Positions 6,982 to 12,980 of a DNA stretch of 13,623 bases are shown here, in pieces. Within the stretch, counting starts at the first letter, position 1, and every line of letters begins with the position of its first letter. Below the pieces are notes generated by a model, which was given only the letters and a program-made list of their open reading frames with translations, had not been told where the DNA came from and made no database searches. The stretch is from NCBI GenBank assembly GCA_963640685.1, contig CAVIAA010000035.1, forward strand, positions 1-13,623, read 5' to 3'. The DNA is from SFEL01 sp963640685. GTDB taxonomy: Bacteria; Bacillota; Clostridia; Christensenellales; CAG-138. The position numbers and the translations under genes were made by a program.

Positions 6982-7788
6982 ATGGCTAAATACCGCATAC
7001 TTTTATCGGACCACAACGAGCAGTTCCTATCCAGTGCGCGGGACTACCTCTCCGCTCAGGAGAACATCGACAGCGTGGACATATCATCTGACGGGCGCGC
7101 AACGCTGGACGCGCTGAACTCCGGCCGCTACGACATACTCGTTACCGAGCTCATCATGCCGGAGCTGGACGGGCTTGAGCTGCTTGAGCGGCTCAGCAGC
7201 GGGCTGGTAAAGGACGCGCCCGCAGTTATAGTGATAAGCGCTCTGCGGCAGGAGGAGGTAGTCCGGCAGGCCTGCGCCCTCGGCGCAAGGTATTACATGG
7301 TCAAGCCGGTTGACCCGGAAACCCTTTACCGCCGGATAGTGGACATGATGACGAGCAGCGATGCACAGCGCTCCCGCGTTTGCGCGCTCAACCCAAGGCC
7401 GCAGACGCTCGACGAAAAGATCGCCTCCGTTTTTCTTACGATAGGCATACCCGCCCACATAAAGGGCTACCATTACCTGCGCGAGGCGGTGCGCATGGTG
7501 TACTTTGAGCCGGCGCTCTGCGGCCGCATAACAAAGGAGCTTTACCCGGGCATTGCGCGGCACTTTCAAACCTCCGCCTCAAAGGTCGAGCGGGCGATAC
7601 GCCACGCCATCGAGGTCGCCTGGACGCGGGGCAAGATAGAGAACATAAACCAGATATTCGGCTATAACATATACGGCAAGAACGACAAGCCAACAAACGG
7701 CGAGTTCATCGCCCTCGTTGCGGATAAGCTCATCATGGAATCCGCCCGGGAAAAGAGCGGCAGAGCCGAGGTCAAGGAGGTCATTTAG
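6982..7788 (+). CDS. spo0A: Sporulation master regulator Spo0A with altered phosphorylation site
   Basis: This 268-residue response regulator normally switches on sporulation and transition-state genes once phosphorylated. The N-terminal receiver (1-123) aligns without gaps to Bacillus subtilis Spo0A up to about K108. A short linker leads to a strongly conserved DNA-binding domain (about 145-255), with GIPAHIKGYHYLREA, the recognition region KVERAIRHAIEVAW (201-214) and KPTNGEFIALVADKL. Position 56, the phosphorylated Asp in B. subtilis, is Glu (codon GAG at 7147-7149). Position 11, part of the acidic metal pocket, is His; D10, the switch residue (Ser86) and Lys108 remain. DNA binding is probably intact, but normal phosphorelay control is doubtful. 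The ATG at 6982 follows GGAGG (6971-6975). The usual upstream partner spoIVB is not here; the neighbour is the divergent Nudix gene. The 3' end lies 6 nt from the convergent acetyltransferase gene. Confidence 0.96.
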   Translation: MAKYRILLSDHNEQFLSSARDYLSAQENIDSVDISSDGRATLDALNSGRYDILVTELIMPELDGLELLERLSSGLVKDAPAVIVISALRQEEVVRQACALGARYYMVKPVDPETLYRRIVDMMTSSDAQRSRVCALNPRPQTLDEKIASVFLTIGIPAHIKGYHYLREAVRMVYFEPALCGRITKELYPGIARHFQTSASKVERAIRHAIEVAWTRGKIENINQIFGYNIYGKNDKPTNGEFIALVADKLIMESAREKSGRAEVKEVI

Positions 7789-7794
7789 CCGCCC

Positions 7795-8358
7795 TTACGC
7801 CCCTTCCAGTATTTCGCACACCCGCTCCGCATCGAGCTCGGTTATTTTAAGTATCGGCGCGGGGTCGAGCGCGGCTTCGCCTATGCGCTTTTCAAACCGG
7901 CACACATCGCGCCAGCCGCCCTGCTTGTACCCCTCCGCCTCAAAGAGCGCGGCACGGGAGAACCCAAGGGAGAGATGCAGCGCCTCGCTCGCGGGGTTTG
8001 GTACCACGACTATGCCGCAGAGCTTCTTTACCCCCTGAAGCCTGAGCAGCGCCTCCAGCGCGCGGTACAGCCTTTTTCCGGCGCCGTGCCCGCCCGCTTC
8101 CCTGTCCAGATATACCGAAAGCTCCGCGTTCCATTGGTACGCCGCCCTTTCGTGCAGCCGGTGCGCGTAGGCATAGCCCATAACCCTCCCCTCCTCCTCG
8201 AGCACGAGGTACGGGTATTCCGCTGCGATCCCCGCTATGCGGCAGGAAAACTCCTCAAGCGAGGGCAGCGGGTATTCAAAGGTCGTAGGTGTGTCTATAT
8301 ACTGCGCGTAAATTTCCAGCAGCCGCGGCGCGTCCTGCGGCTCAACAAATCGTATCAT
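7795..8358 (-). CDS. GNAT-family N-acetyltransferase
   Basis: This 187-residue cytosolic enzyme transfers acetyl from acetyl-CoA to an amine. The fold is recognised from the N-terminal IRFVEPQDAPRLLEIYAQYI, the central GYAYAHR..RAAYQWNAELSVYLD strands and the acetyl-CoA loop (GGHGAGKRLY, 89-98), followed by LGFSRAALFEAEGYKQGGW. This arrangement is typical of the phosphinothricin/methionine-sulfone acetyltransferase-like branch, but the acceptor cannot be told. The first Arg/Gln of the CoA loop is replaced by Gly. About 25 C-terminal residues (from 162) extend beyond the usual family end. The ATG at 8358 has GGGAGG upstream, lying directly after the U-run of the preceding gene's terminator (8374-8406). 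The gene converges on spo0A with a 6-nt gap. Confidence 0.85.
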   Translation of the reverse strand: MIRFVEPQDAPRLLEIYAQYIDTPTTFEYPLPSLEEFSCRIAGIAAEYPYLVLEEEGRVMGYAYAHRLHERAAYQWNAELSVYLDREAGGHGAGKRLYRALEALLRLQGVKKLCGIVVVPNPASEALHLSLGFSRAALFEAEGYKQGGWRDVCRFEKRIGEAALDPAPILKITELDAERVCEILEGA

Positions 8359-8373
8359 GCTCCATCCTCCCCT

Positions 8374-8406
8374 AAAAAACAGCGCCCCGGCGTTACGGTC
8401 GGGGCG
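8374..8406 (-). terminator. Rho-independent terminator after the rhodanese lipoprotein gene
   Basis: On the minus strand, a 7-bp GC stem (CGCCCCG/CGGGGCG) with a 10-nt loop is followed by CTG and six U. It starts 19 nt after the lipoprotein stop. The U-run ends 3 nt before the AGGGGAGG ribosome binding site of the acetyltransferase gene, leaving no room for a separate promoter between them. Confidence 0.88.
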
Positions 8407-8425
8407 TTATGTGTGTTTGCTTTGT

Positions 8426-9733
8426 TTACGCTGCGGGGGCAAATTCCGGCGTTACGGCGGCGATATCCTCGCCCTCGTCCTCCTCATCGGTGGTTTTCGC
8501 CTTGGTCTCTGCCGCGGTTTCGGTGGTTGTGGTCTCGGCCGCGTTCTCCTCGCTCCTGTCCTCAAGCATTTCGGGATACGGCCAGCCCTTTATGCCGCCT
8601 TCGATTATATAGAAGCGGGTCTGATCCATCTTCTGCTCGTTTACATAGTAGCTTATGGCGTTCTCAGCGCCGGCCTTGCCCTCCATGCACATTACATATA
8701 TGGGTGCGGTGCTCTCCGTCAGCGCGTCCGTCTCCTTTGCGAGCCTCTTGCGAAGGTCTGCGGTGTTTGCGGGGTATGCCTTGGTCTCTATCGAGCCCGC
8801 AAGGTGGCCGTCCGTCTTGTAGCTGCTGCGGGTCTGAACCGAGAGAAGTATCATATCCTCCCCGGCCTCTATCTTGGCCTTCATTTCTTCCGGCGTAACG
8901 TACTGATAGTTCGGGGTGACCTCCAGCATATCGGCATACGGCCAGTTGGTTCCGCCGCCCTCGAGAACGTAGAACTTGCGGTAGTCTATCCCCTGAGTTA
9001 CCCAGTGGTTTATCGCGTTGTAGGCGCCGTTGGTGCCGCTCATGCAAACTATCACGATGGGGTCAAGCGTCGCCTCTATCTGCTCGTTGAGCTCATCCAG
9101 CGCGTCCCACTGCGCCTTGTTGGTGTTCGGGAAGGACGAGGTGGGTATTGCGCCGGGCAGATGCCCCGCGTTGTAATACTCCGGCTGGCGGATGTCGATT
9201 ATCATGACGTTCTGATCCTTGTCCAGCATTTCCTTGAGCTTATCCGGGTTTATGTAAAGATACTGTATGTCGTGCCACTTGAGCTCCTCATAGGGCCAGC
9301 TCATCTGCCCGCCCTCGAGTATGCACAGCCTGCTCTCGTCAACGCCCTTTTCAAGGTAATAGTCGTATGCGTTCTCAGCGCCGGTCTTGCCGCCAAGGCC
9401 GACTATGACGACGGGACCCTCGCCCTCGTCAATGCTCTCAAGGGCGGTATCCAGCTTTGAGCGCAGCTCATCCGTGTCCGCAGGGTAGGCGTAGGTCGCA
9501 ACGGCGTTGGGCAGGTGGCCAACGGCGTACTGCTCCTCCGGCTGTATGTCTATGAGTATATAATCCCCGCCTTCTTCTATGAGCGTCTTGGTCTCCTCTG
9601 CGGTGATGTACTGATAGCTCTTTTCGGCGGCGGCCTCCTCGCCGGTCTCCTCCGGCGCCGCAGCCTGCTGCGCGCAGCCCGCAAGAACGCCAAGAGCCAT
9701 TATCGCGGCCATTATCAGGGACAGCTTCTTCAT
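8426..9733 (-). CDS. Lipoprotein with three tandem rhodanese-like domains
   Basis: The 435-residue product begins with a lipoprotein signal peptide (MKKLSLIMAA... to lipobox LAGC, Cys20), so it should be anchored outside the cytoplasmic membrane. Three rhodanese-like repeats follow: about 40-150, 157-268 and 277-390. Each ends with an [ILV]LEGG/IEGG...WPY segment. The active-site Cys loop is C230-MSGTNG in repeat 2 and C349-MEGKAG in repeat 3. In repeat 1 the equivalent residue is Gly112 (GLGGKTG), so that repeat should lack sulfurtransferase chemistry. The C-terminal 45 residues are Thr/Glu/Ala-rich and probably disordered. The start at 9733 is chosen for its AAGGAGAGG ribosome binding site and the signal peptide; the frame is open to 9817 without such support. 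Function is unknown: sulfur transfer at the cell surface or a binding role are both possible. Confidence 0.9.
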   Translation of the reverse strand: MKKLSLIMAAIMALGVLAGCAQQAAAPEETGEEAAAEKSYQYITAEETKTLIEEGGDYILIDIQPEEQYAVGHLPNAVATYAYPADTDELRSKLDTALESIDEGEGPVVIVGLGGKTGAENAYDYYLEKGVDESRLCILEGGQMSWPYEELKWHDIQYLYINPDKLKEMLDKDQNVMIIDIRQPEYYNAGHLPGAIPTSSFPNTNKAQWDALDELNEQIEATLDPIVIVCMSGTNGAYNAINHWVTQGIDYRKFYVLEGGGTNWPYADMLEVTPNYQYVTPEEMKAKIEAGEDMILLSVQTRSSYKTDGHLAGSIETKAYPANTADLRKRLAKETDALTESTAPIYVMCMEGKAGAENAISYYVNEQKMDQTRFYIIEGGIKGWPYPEMLEDRSEENAAETTTTETAAETKAKTTDEEDEGEDIAAVTPEFAPAA

Positions 9734-9796
9734 CTTGTTCCTCTCCTTATGCTTGTTGCTTTTTATGTATACGATAAAAATTCGCCTTTTTGTGTG

Positions 9797-9833
9797 CCCG
9801 GGCATATGCCCTCTCACGACCGAACCCGGCCGT
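9797..9833 (-). repeat. Cluster of dyads between PASTA and rhodanese genes
   Basis: On the minus strand, a 7-bp hairpin with GGTT loop (9816-9833, one G-U wobble) is followed by the perfect 12-nt palindrome GGGCATATGCCC (9800-9811), which runs into CCCGGGC (from 9797). No U-run follows, so this is not an ordinary terminator. The 115-nt gap holds no strong promoter for the lipoprotein gene; a weak TATACA lies near 9766-9771 without a -35. It may be a processing site, a weak terminator or an operator. Confidence 0.45.
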
Positions 9834-9848
9834 CAATTACTTCTTTCC

Positions 9849-10451
9849 TCACCCAGTCGGGCAGGGGGTAACGACGGGCTGCGGTATGATTATCTCCGGC
9901 ACAGCCGTTGCCTTGGCCTTGGGCTTTGCGGTGGCCTTTGGCGTCGGCGTCGGCAGCGGGCTGGGCTCCGGCGTAGGCGTCGGCGCAGGTCCCATGCTCA
10001 CATACACCGTGACCCCCTCATCGCCTATCTCCTGCCCCGCGCTCACGCTTTGCAGCGCAACTATGCCCTTTGGCACCTTCTCCGAGCAGACGAAGAGTAT
10101 ATCCGCCTTTATGCCGTTTTCGCTGAGTATCTCCTCGGCGACCTCCTCTGTCTCGTATACAAGATCCGGCATCGTCCTTGCGGTCGGCGTCTCGGCCTCC
10201 GCCTCGGCCTCTGTCTGCTGCGGCTTGCTCATGAAGTTGGTACAGTAATACCAGCCGCCCGCGCCGAGCAGCGCAGCGGCGGCTATTATGCCTATCACAA
10301 GCCCGGCCTTGCCCTTTTTCCCGGGCTTTTCCGGCTCCCCGTCAAGCTCTTCGCCGAACTCCTCATCGAGCTCTTCGTCCGGCTCCAAACGGCCGCTCGC
10401 CTCGTTTAGCTCTTCCGGCTCGGGCAGTCTCTCGTCCTTGTCCTTCATCAT
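9849..10451 (-). CDS. Single-pass membrane protein with one PASTA-like domain
   Basis: This 200-residue protein has an acidic N-terminal cytoplasmic segment (1-42), a short Lys patch, one transmembrane helix (about 49-68) and an extracytoplasmic part. The latter contains a PASTA-like domain (about 93-154, starting MPDLVYETEEVAEEIL and ending VTVYVSMGP) and a Pro/Thr-rich tail (155-200). PASTA domains usually bind peptidoglycan or muropeptides in Ser/Thr kinases and penicillin-binding proteins. Neither catalytic domain is present here, so this looks like a stand-alone wall-sensing or wall-anchored protein. The start is one of two adjacent ATGs (10451 or 10448); AAGGA lies about 11 nt before the first. 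It has its own promoter (10491-10519) but lies 97 nt after hpt. Confidence 0.8.
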   Translation of the reverse strand: MMKDKDERLPEPEELNEASGRLEPDEELDEEFGEELDGEPEKPGKKGKAGLVIGIIAAAALLGAGGWYYCTNFMSKPQQTEAEAEAETPTARTMPDLVYETEEVAEEILSENGIKADILFVCSEKVPKGIVALQSVSAGQEIGDEGVTVYVSMGPAPTPTPEPSPLPTPTPKATAKPKAKATAVPEIIIPQPVVTPCPTG

Positions 10452-10490
10452 TACGATCTTATTCCTTACTATTCAGCTTATATCCATAAT

Positions 10491-10519
10491 ATTTTGCGCT
10501 CTGGCGCGGCCTTTGTCAA
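10491..10519 (-). promoter_or_regulatory. Promoter of the PASTA protein gene
   Basis: The minus strand has a perfect -35 TTGACA (10514-10519), a 17-nt spacer and a moderate -10 CAAAAT (10491-10496). The start would be about 35 nt before the ATG. GC-rich complementary arms (TGGCGC near 10538-10533 and GCGCCA near 10507-10502) flank the -35, so it sits in the loop of a dyad; there is no U-run to make this a terminator for hpt. Confidence 0.6.
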
Positions 10520-10548
10520 CATCGCCGCAGCGCCAAATTATAAACATT

Positions 10549-11115
10549 TTATGACTTTTCGCCGCCGTAAAACTCCGGCTTGAGCACGCCGACATACGGC
10601 AGGTTGCGGTAAAAGCTGTCGAGATCCAGCCCATAGCCCAGCACGAACTCGTTTGGTATCACAAAGCCGGTGTAATCCGGGCTGATGTCACATTCCCTCC
10701 TCGAGGGCTTATCCAGCAGGCAGCATATCTTAAGCGAGGCAGGCTCCCGCGCCTCGAGTATCTTGGTAAGGTGCTTGAGCGTTCGCCCGCTGTCCATTAT
10801 GTCCTCGATTATGAGCACATGGCGGCCGGAAATGCTGGTGTCCAGATCCTTTGCTATTCGCACGACGCCGGATGTTCTCCTTCCGTTGCCGTAGCTGGAT
10901 ATCGACATAAAGTCCAGTTCCGTCATGCAGGTCATCTGCCGAACAAGATCCGAGAAGAAATGCACCGCGCCCCGGAGTATGCATATACAAATCACGTTCT
11001 TGCCCTCGTAGTCCTCCGAGAGCTGCGCGCCGAGCTCCGCAATGCGCTTTTTAAGCGCCTCCTCGCTTACGAGCACCCGCTCCACGACCCTGTTGAGATC
11101 GGTCTTTTCTGCCAT
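10549..11115 (-). CDS. hpt: Hypoxanthine phosphoribosyltransferase
   Basis: This 188-residue cytosolic purine-salvage enzyme makes IMP or GMP from hypoxanthine or guanine and PRPP. The PRPP-binding signature VLIIEDIMDSGRT (100-112) carries the adjacent acidic pair E104-D105. The mobile-loop region SSYGNGRRTSG (73-83), ILRGAVHF (46-53), LDKP (134-137) and the C-terminal FVLGYGLDLDSFYRNLPYVGVL segment (157-178) are typical. Length is normal for bacterial enzymes. The ATG at 11115 follows a GGGGG ribosome binding site by 5 nt and lies 22 nt after tilS, as in many Bacillota where tilS and hpt are adjacent. In B. subtilis ftsH follows; here the PASTA gene does. Confidence 0.96.
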   Translation of the reverse strand: MAEKTDLNRVVERVLVSEEALKKRIAELGAQLSEDYEGKNVICICILRGAVHFFSDLVRQMTCMTELDFMSISSYGNGRRTSGVVRIAKDLDTSISGRHVLIIEDIMDSGRTLKHLTKILEAREPASLKICCLLDKPSRRECDISPDYTGFVIPNEFVLGYGLDLDSFYRNLPYVGVLKPEFYGGEKS

Positions 11116-11137
11116 ATATACCCCCGAAATAATTATA

Positions 11138-12484
11138 TTATTTATTCTTCGTATACGTTACGCGGAGCAGCCGCCTCGTGCTCCCGTCCGCCCTTACCCG
11201 CTCGGATATGCCGAGGCCGGGTATAAACAGCGCCTCGCTGCCGCAAAAGAGTATCGGCACATCCCGTTTTTCCCGCGGGACCTTTCTGTCGATAAAAAAG
11301 TCCTTCAGCTTTTTGCTGCCCAGGGAGCCTATGAAGTGTATCCTGTCCCCCTCGCGGCGCGTCCTCACAGTAAGGCCGCTCGGCAGCTTGTCCATATCCA
11401 TATATGCGACTGCGTTACCCTTTATTATATCACCCTCGACGGCTTCTGCAAAGAAAAAGCCGCCCTCAAAGCAGGTTTTTCCCGCAATATTAAACGGTGT
11501 GTCGATTTTTGCCGGCTCCTTCGCCCTTCCAAAGCATATATCGCCATAGCTCACCCATACGCTTATGTGCGGAATATCGGCGTGCGTTCCGGTTTTTGCG
11601 GTCAGCATTTCCATTATGCGCTCTATGTGTACCCGTTCGACATCTGCCCTCGCCCCCGCCTCAAACACCGCTATGCGTATTGCCCTGCTCAAAAGCGGCG
11701 GCGGCAGCGCCGACAGCCTTTTTCTGTCGTAGCCCGCATCGGTTTTTGCATCGCCGAGCGCCCCCCGCGCAAGCCCGTCGAGATACTCCTCATCTTGCCG
11801 CAGCAGCTCCCCCGTTGAGCAGAGGCTCTCCACAAAGGCGGGGTTCAGCTCCCTTTGAATATACGGTATAAGATCCAGCCGCAGCCTGTTTCGGCTCGCC
11901 TCCCGCTCAAGGTTGGTGCTGTCCGTTCTGTAGCTCAGGCCGCTCGAGGCCAAGTACGCCTCGATATCGCCCCGCCTTGAAAAGAGCAGCGGACGTATTA
12001 TGCGGCCGCTCATAGGCTCCATGCCGATAAGCCCCTTCAGGCCGCTGCCGCGTATCAGGTGCAGCAGTATGCTCTCCGCCTGGTCGTCCATGTGGTGCGC
12101 AACGGCGATCCTGTCGGCACTCAGCCTCTCCGCCGCCCTGTTGAAGAAGGCATAGCGCTCGTCCCGCGCCGCCTGCTCAAGCGTCTTTCCGTCCCTTTTG
12201 GCTATCGCGGGTATATCCAGCGTTTCGCATACTATCGGTATGCCGAGCCCGGCGCAGAGCTCCGCCGAAAAGCGCATATCCTCCTCCGCCTCGCCCCCGC
12301 GTATGCCGTGGTTCAGGTGAGCCGCGGCAACGGAAAAGCCCATATCGCCGGAGAGCGCAAAAAGCCCGCTCAGCAGCGCGACCGAGTCTGCCCCGCCGCT
12401 CAGGCCAACCAGCACCCGCTCGCCCCCTTTTATAAGGCCGTGTTCTTCAATTGCTTTCTTAATGCTTACTTCAAGCGCTTTCAT
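11138..12484 (-). CDS. tilS: tRNA(Ile)-lysidine synthetase
   Basis: This 448-residue cytosolic enzyme uses ATP and lysine to modify the wobble cytidine of the CAU-anticodon tRNA(Ile), making it read AUA. The N-type ATP-pyrophosphatase loop SGGADS (29-34), HLNHGIRG (56-63), AHHMDDQAES (129-138), RGSGLKGL (145-152) and the IIRPLL...RNRLRLDLIP block (162-207) are present. The C-terminal domain (about 369-448) includes TRREGDRIHFIG..GSKKLKDFFIDRKVP. The ATG at 12484 matches the family N-terminus; the frame is open to 12529 through a TTG without a ribosome binding site. A promoter (12492-12520) ends 7 nt before this ATG, so the mRNA is probably leaderless. The gene heads the tilS-hpt unit. The neighbouring genes use AUA often, so TilS activity matters to this organism. 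Confidence 0.95.
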   Translation of the reverse strand: MKALEVSIKKAIEEHGLIKGGERVLVGLSGGADSVALLSGLFALSGDMGFSVAAAHLNHGIRGGEAEEDMRFSAELCAGLGIPIVCETLDIPAIAKRDGKTLEQAARDERYAFFNRAAERLSADRIAVAHHMDDQAESILLHLIRGSGLKGLIGMEPMSGRIIRPLLFSRRGDIEAYLASSGLSYRTDSTNLEREASRNRLRLDLIPYIQRELNPAFVESLCSTGELLRQDEEYLDGLARGALGDAKTDAGYDRKRLSALPPPLLSRAIRIAVFEAGARADVERVHIERIMEMLTAKTGTHADIPHISVWVSYGDICFGRAKEPAKIDTPFNIAGKTCFEGGFFFAEAVEGDIIKGNAVAYMDMDKLPSGLTVRTRREGDRIHFIGSLGSKKLKDFFIDRKVPREKRDVPILFCGSEALFIPGLGISERVRADGSTRRLLRVTYTKNK

Positions 12485-12491
12485 ATAAATA

Positions 12492-12520
12492 AGTATATCC
12501 TCGCCCCGCCGGTTTGACAA
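12492..12520 (-). promoter_or_regulatory. tilS promoter, predicted leaderless
   Basis: The minus strand reads TTGTCA (12515-12520), a 17-nt spacer and TATACT (12492-12497), each hexamer one base from consensus. With normal spacing transcription starts at 12485-12484, i.e. on or one base before the A of the tilS ATG. The -35 overlaps the -35 of the opposite promoter in the shared TTGACAA/TTGTCAA bases. Confidence 0.75.
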
Positions 12521-12542
12521 GGCGGGCAAAGGAACATATAAT
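12514..12542 (+). promoter_or_regulatory. Perfect consensus sigma-A promoter, divergent from tilS
   Basis: The plus strand has TTGACA (12514-12519), exactly 17 nt, then TATAAT (12537-12542), a full match to the housekeeping consensus. The predicted start is A12549, inside the 8-nt palindrome CTGTACAG (12545-12552), which could be an operator. It should be the strongest promoter in the window, yet no sizeable gene lies downstream. Confidence 0.85.
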
Positions 12543-12586
12543 TACTGTACAGATACAAAAATTTACCGCTGGGAGAATATAAAGCT

Positions 12587-12634
12587 ATGAAGCTCGGTAT
12601 CGGAGGACCGCTACCTGATTTTATATCTCAATAA
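12587..12634 (+). pseudogene. 15-codon frame, possible stub of an interrupted gene
   Basis: An ATG follows GGGAG by 11 nt, downstream of a perfect promoter, and encodes MKLGIGGPLPDFISQ before a TAA. The first ten or so codons have host-like composition, then the sequence turns AT-rich. This fits a gene cut off shortly after its start by an insertion, but a genuine short peptide is also possible. I do not recognise the peptide. Confidence 0.3.
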
Positions 12635-12644
12635 TCCTCAATAA
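12627..12644 (+). repeat. CTCAATAA direct repeat at 10-bp spacing
   Basis: CTCAATAA occurs at 12627-12634 and 12637-12644, on the same face of the helix one turn apart. It lies where base composition changes, and could be a protein-binding or attachment-site sequence. Confidence 0.5.
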
Positions 12645-12727
12645 ATACGAATATTACTTGATTTGAAGCGGATTTTGGAACAAACCAACCATATATAACT
12701 TCATGTTTTCCTATGCTACTCTATACG

Positions 12728-12749
12728 AAAATGGCGTAAAAATGGCGTA
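12728..12749 (+). repeat. Perfect tandem 11-bp repeat AAAATGGCGTA
   Basis: Two exact head-to-tail copies (12728-12738, 12739-12749) lie in non-coding AT-rich DNA. The 11-bp period places both on one face of the helix, as for a repeated protein-binding site such as an integrase arm site. Confidence 0.8.
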
Positions 12750-12803
12750 GAGAAAACTTACACAAGGGATATAGGTACGCCGCTGCTACAAATCAGTTTT
12801 CCA

Positions 12804-12843
12804 ACAGGTGTGGGACGCTAACAACTCCCACGCCTGTTTTTTT
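12804..12843 (+). terminator. Strong plus-strand Rho-independent terminator
   Basis: A 12-bp stem (12804-12815 with 12826-12837) around a 10-nt loop is followed by T12837-T12843. One pair is U-G on the plus-strand RNA but would be A-C on the minus strand, so it evolved to act on plus-strand transcripts. The only plus-strand promoter near it is 12514-12542. Confidence 0.88.
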
Positions 12844-12907
12844 GTTGTCTTTCGGGGCAAATATCGGGGATATTATCGCTTGTGCGCCGTTTATTTTTCT
12901 CTGCCAT
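12818..12907 (-). CDS. Hypothetical 29-residue basic peptide
   Basis: An ATG at 12907 is preceded by AGGGTGG at a 5-nt gap and opens a frame of 29 codons ending in TAG (12818-12820). The peptide starts MAEKNKRRTSDNIPD and is rich in Lys/Arg. It runs antisense across the plus-strand terminator. The start resembles the basic N-termini of small mobilisation or DNA-binding proteins, but too little is present to name it. It could be a truncated gene or chance. Confidence 0.25.
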   Translation of the reverse strand: MAEKNKRRTSDNIPDICPERQQKNRRGSC

Positions 12908-12980
12908 ATTACCACCCTACATTTCACTTATCCGCCCCTTGTGCGTTACAATCTGCAAATACCCGCCTTTATTTAAGCAA

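Larger units (their letters stand above)
12549..12843 (+). ncRNA. Candidate ~295-nt non-coding or interrupted transcript
   Basis: This is the transcript expected between the consensus promoter at 12514-12542 and the terminator at 12804-12843. It contains only a 15-codon reading frame with a ribosome binding site (12587-12634) and no longer credible gene. Its 5' part resembles the host DNA and the rest is AT-rich. I recognise none of 6S RNA, tmRNA, RNase P RNA or signal-recognition RNA. It may be a small RNA or the relic of a host gene split by an inserted element. Confidence 0.4.

Noticed and set aside
7975..9460. Two long plus-strand frames over the acetyltransferase and rhodanese genes
   Set aside because: Antisense to genes with clear signal peptide, lipobox and catalytic motifs; they also run through the strong minus-strand terminator at 8374-8406.
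9870..10000. GC-rich repetitive stretch as a tandem repeat or CRISPR-like array
   Set aside because: It is simply the coding sequence of the Pro/Thr-rich tail of the PASTA protein, with irregular units and no spacers.
12485..12529. TTG at 12529 as start of tilS
   Set aside because: No ribosome binding site precedes it, the extra 15 residues are not family-like, and it lies upstream of a good promoter whose start matches the ATG at 12484.
12549..12840. tRNA, tmRNA, 6S or RNase P RNA in the gap after tilS
   Set aside because: No T-loop signature, acceptor-stem pairing or conserved core of these RNAs could be found by reading either strand.
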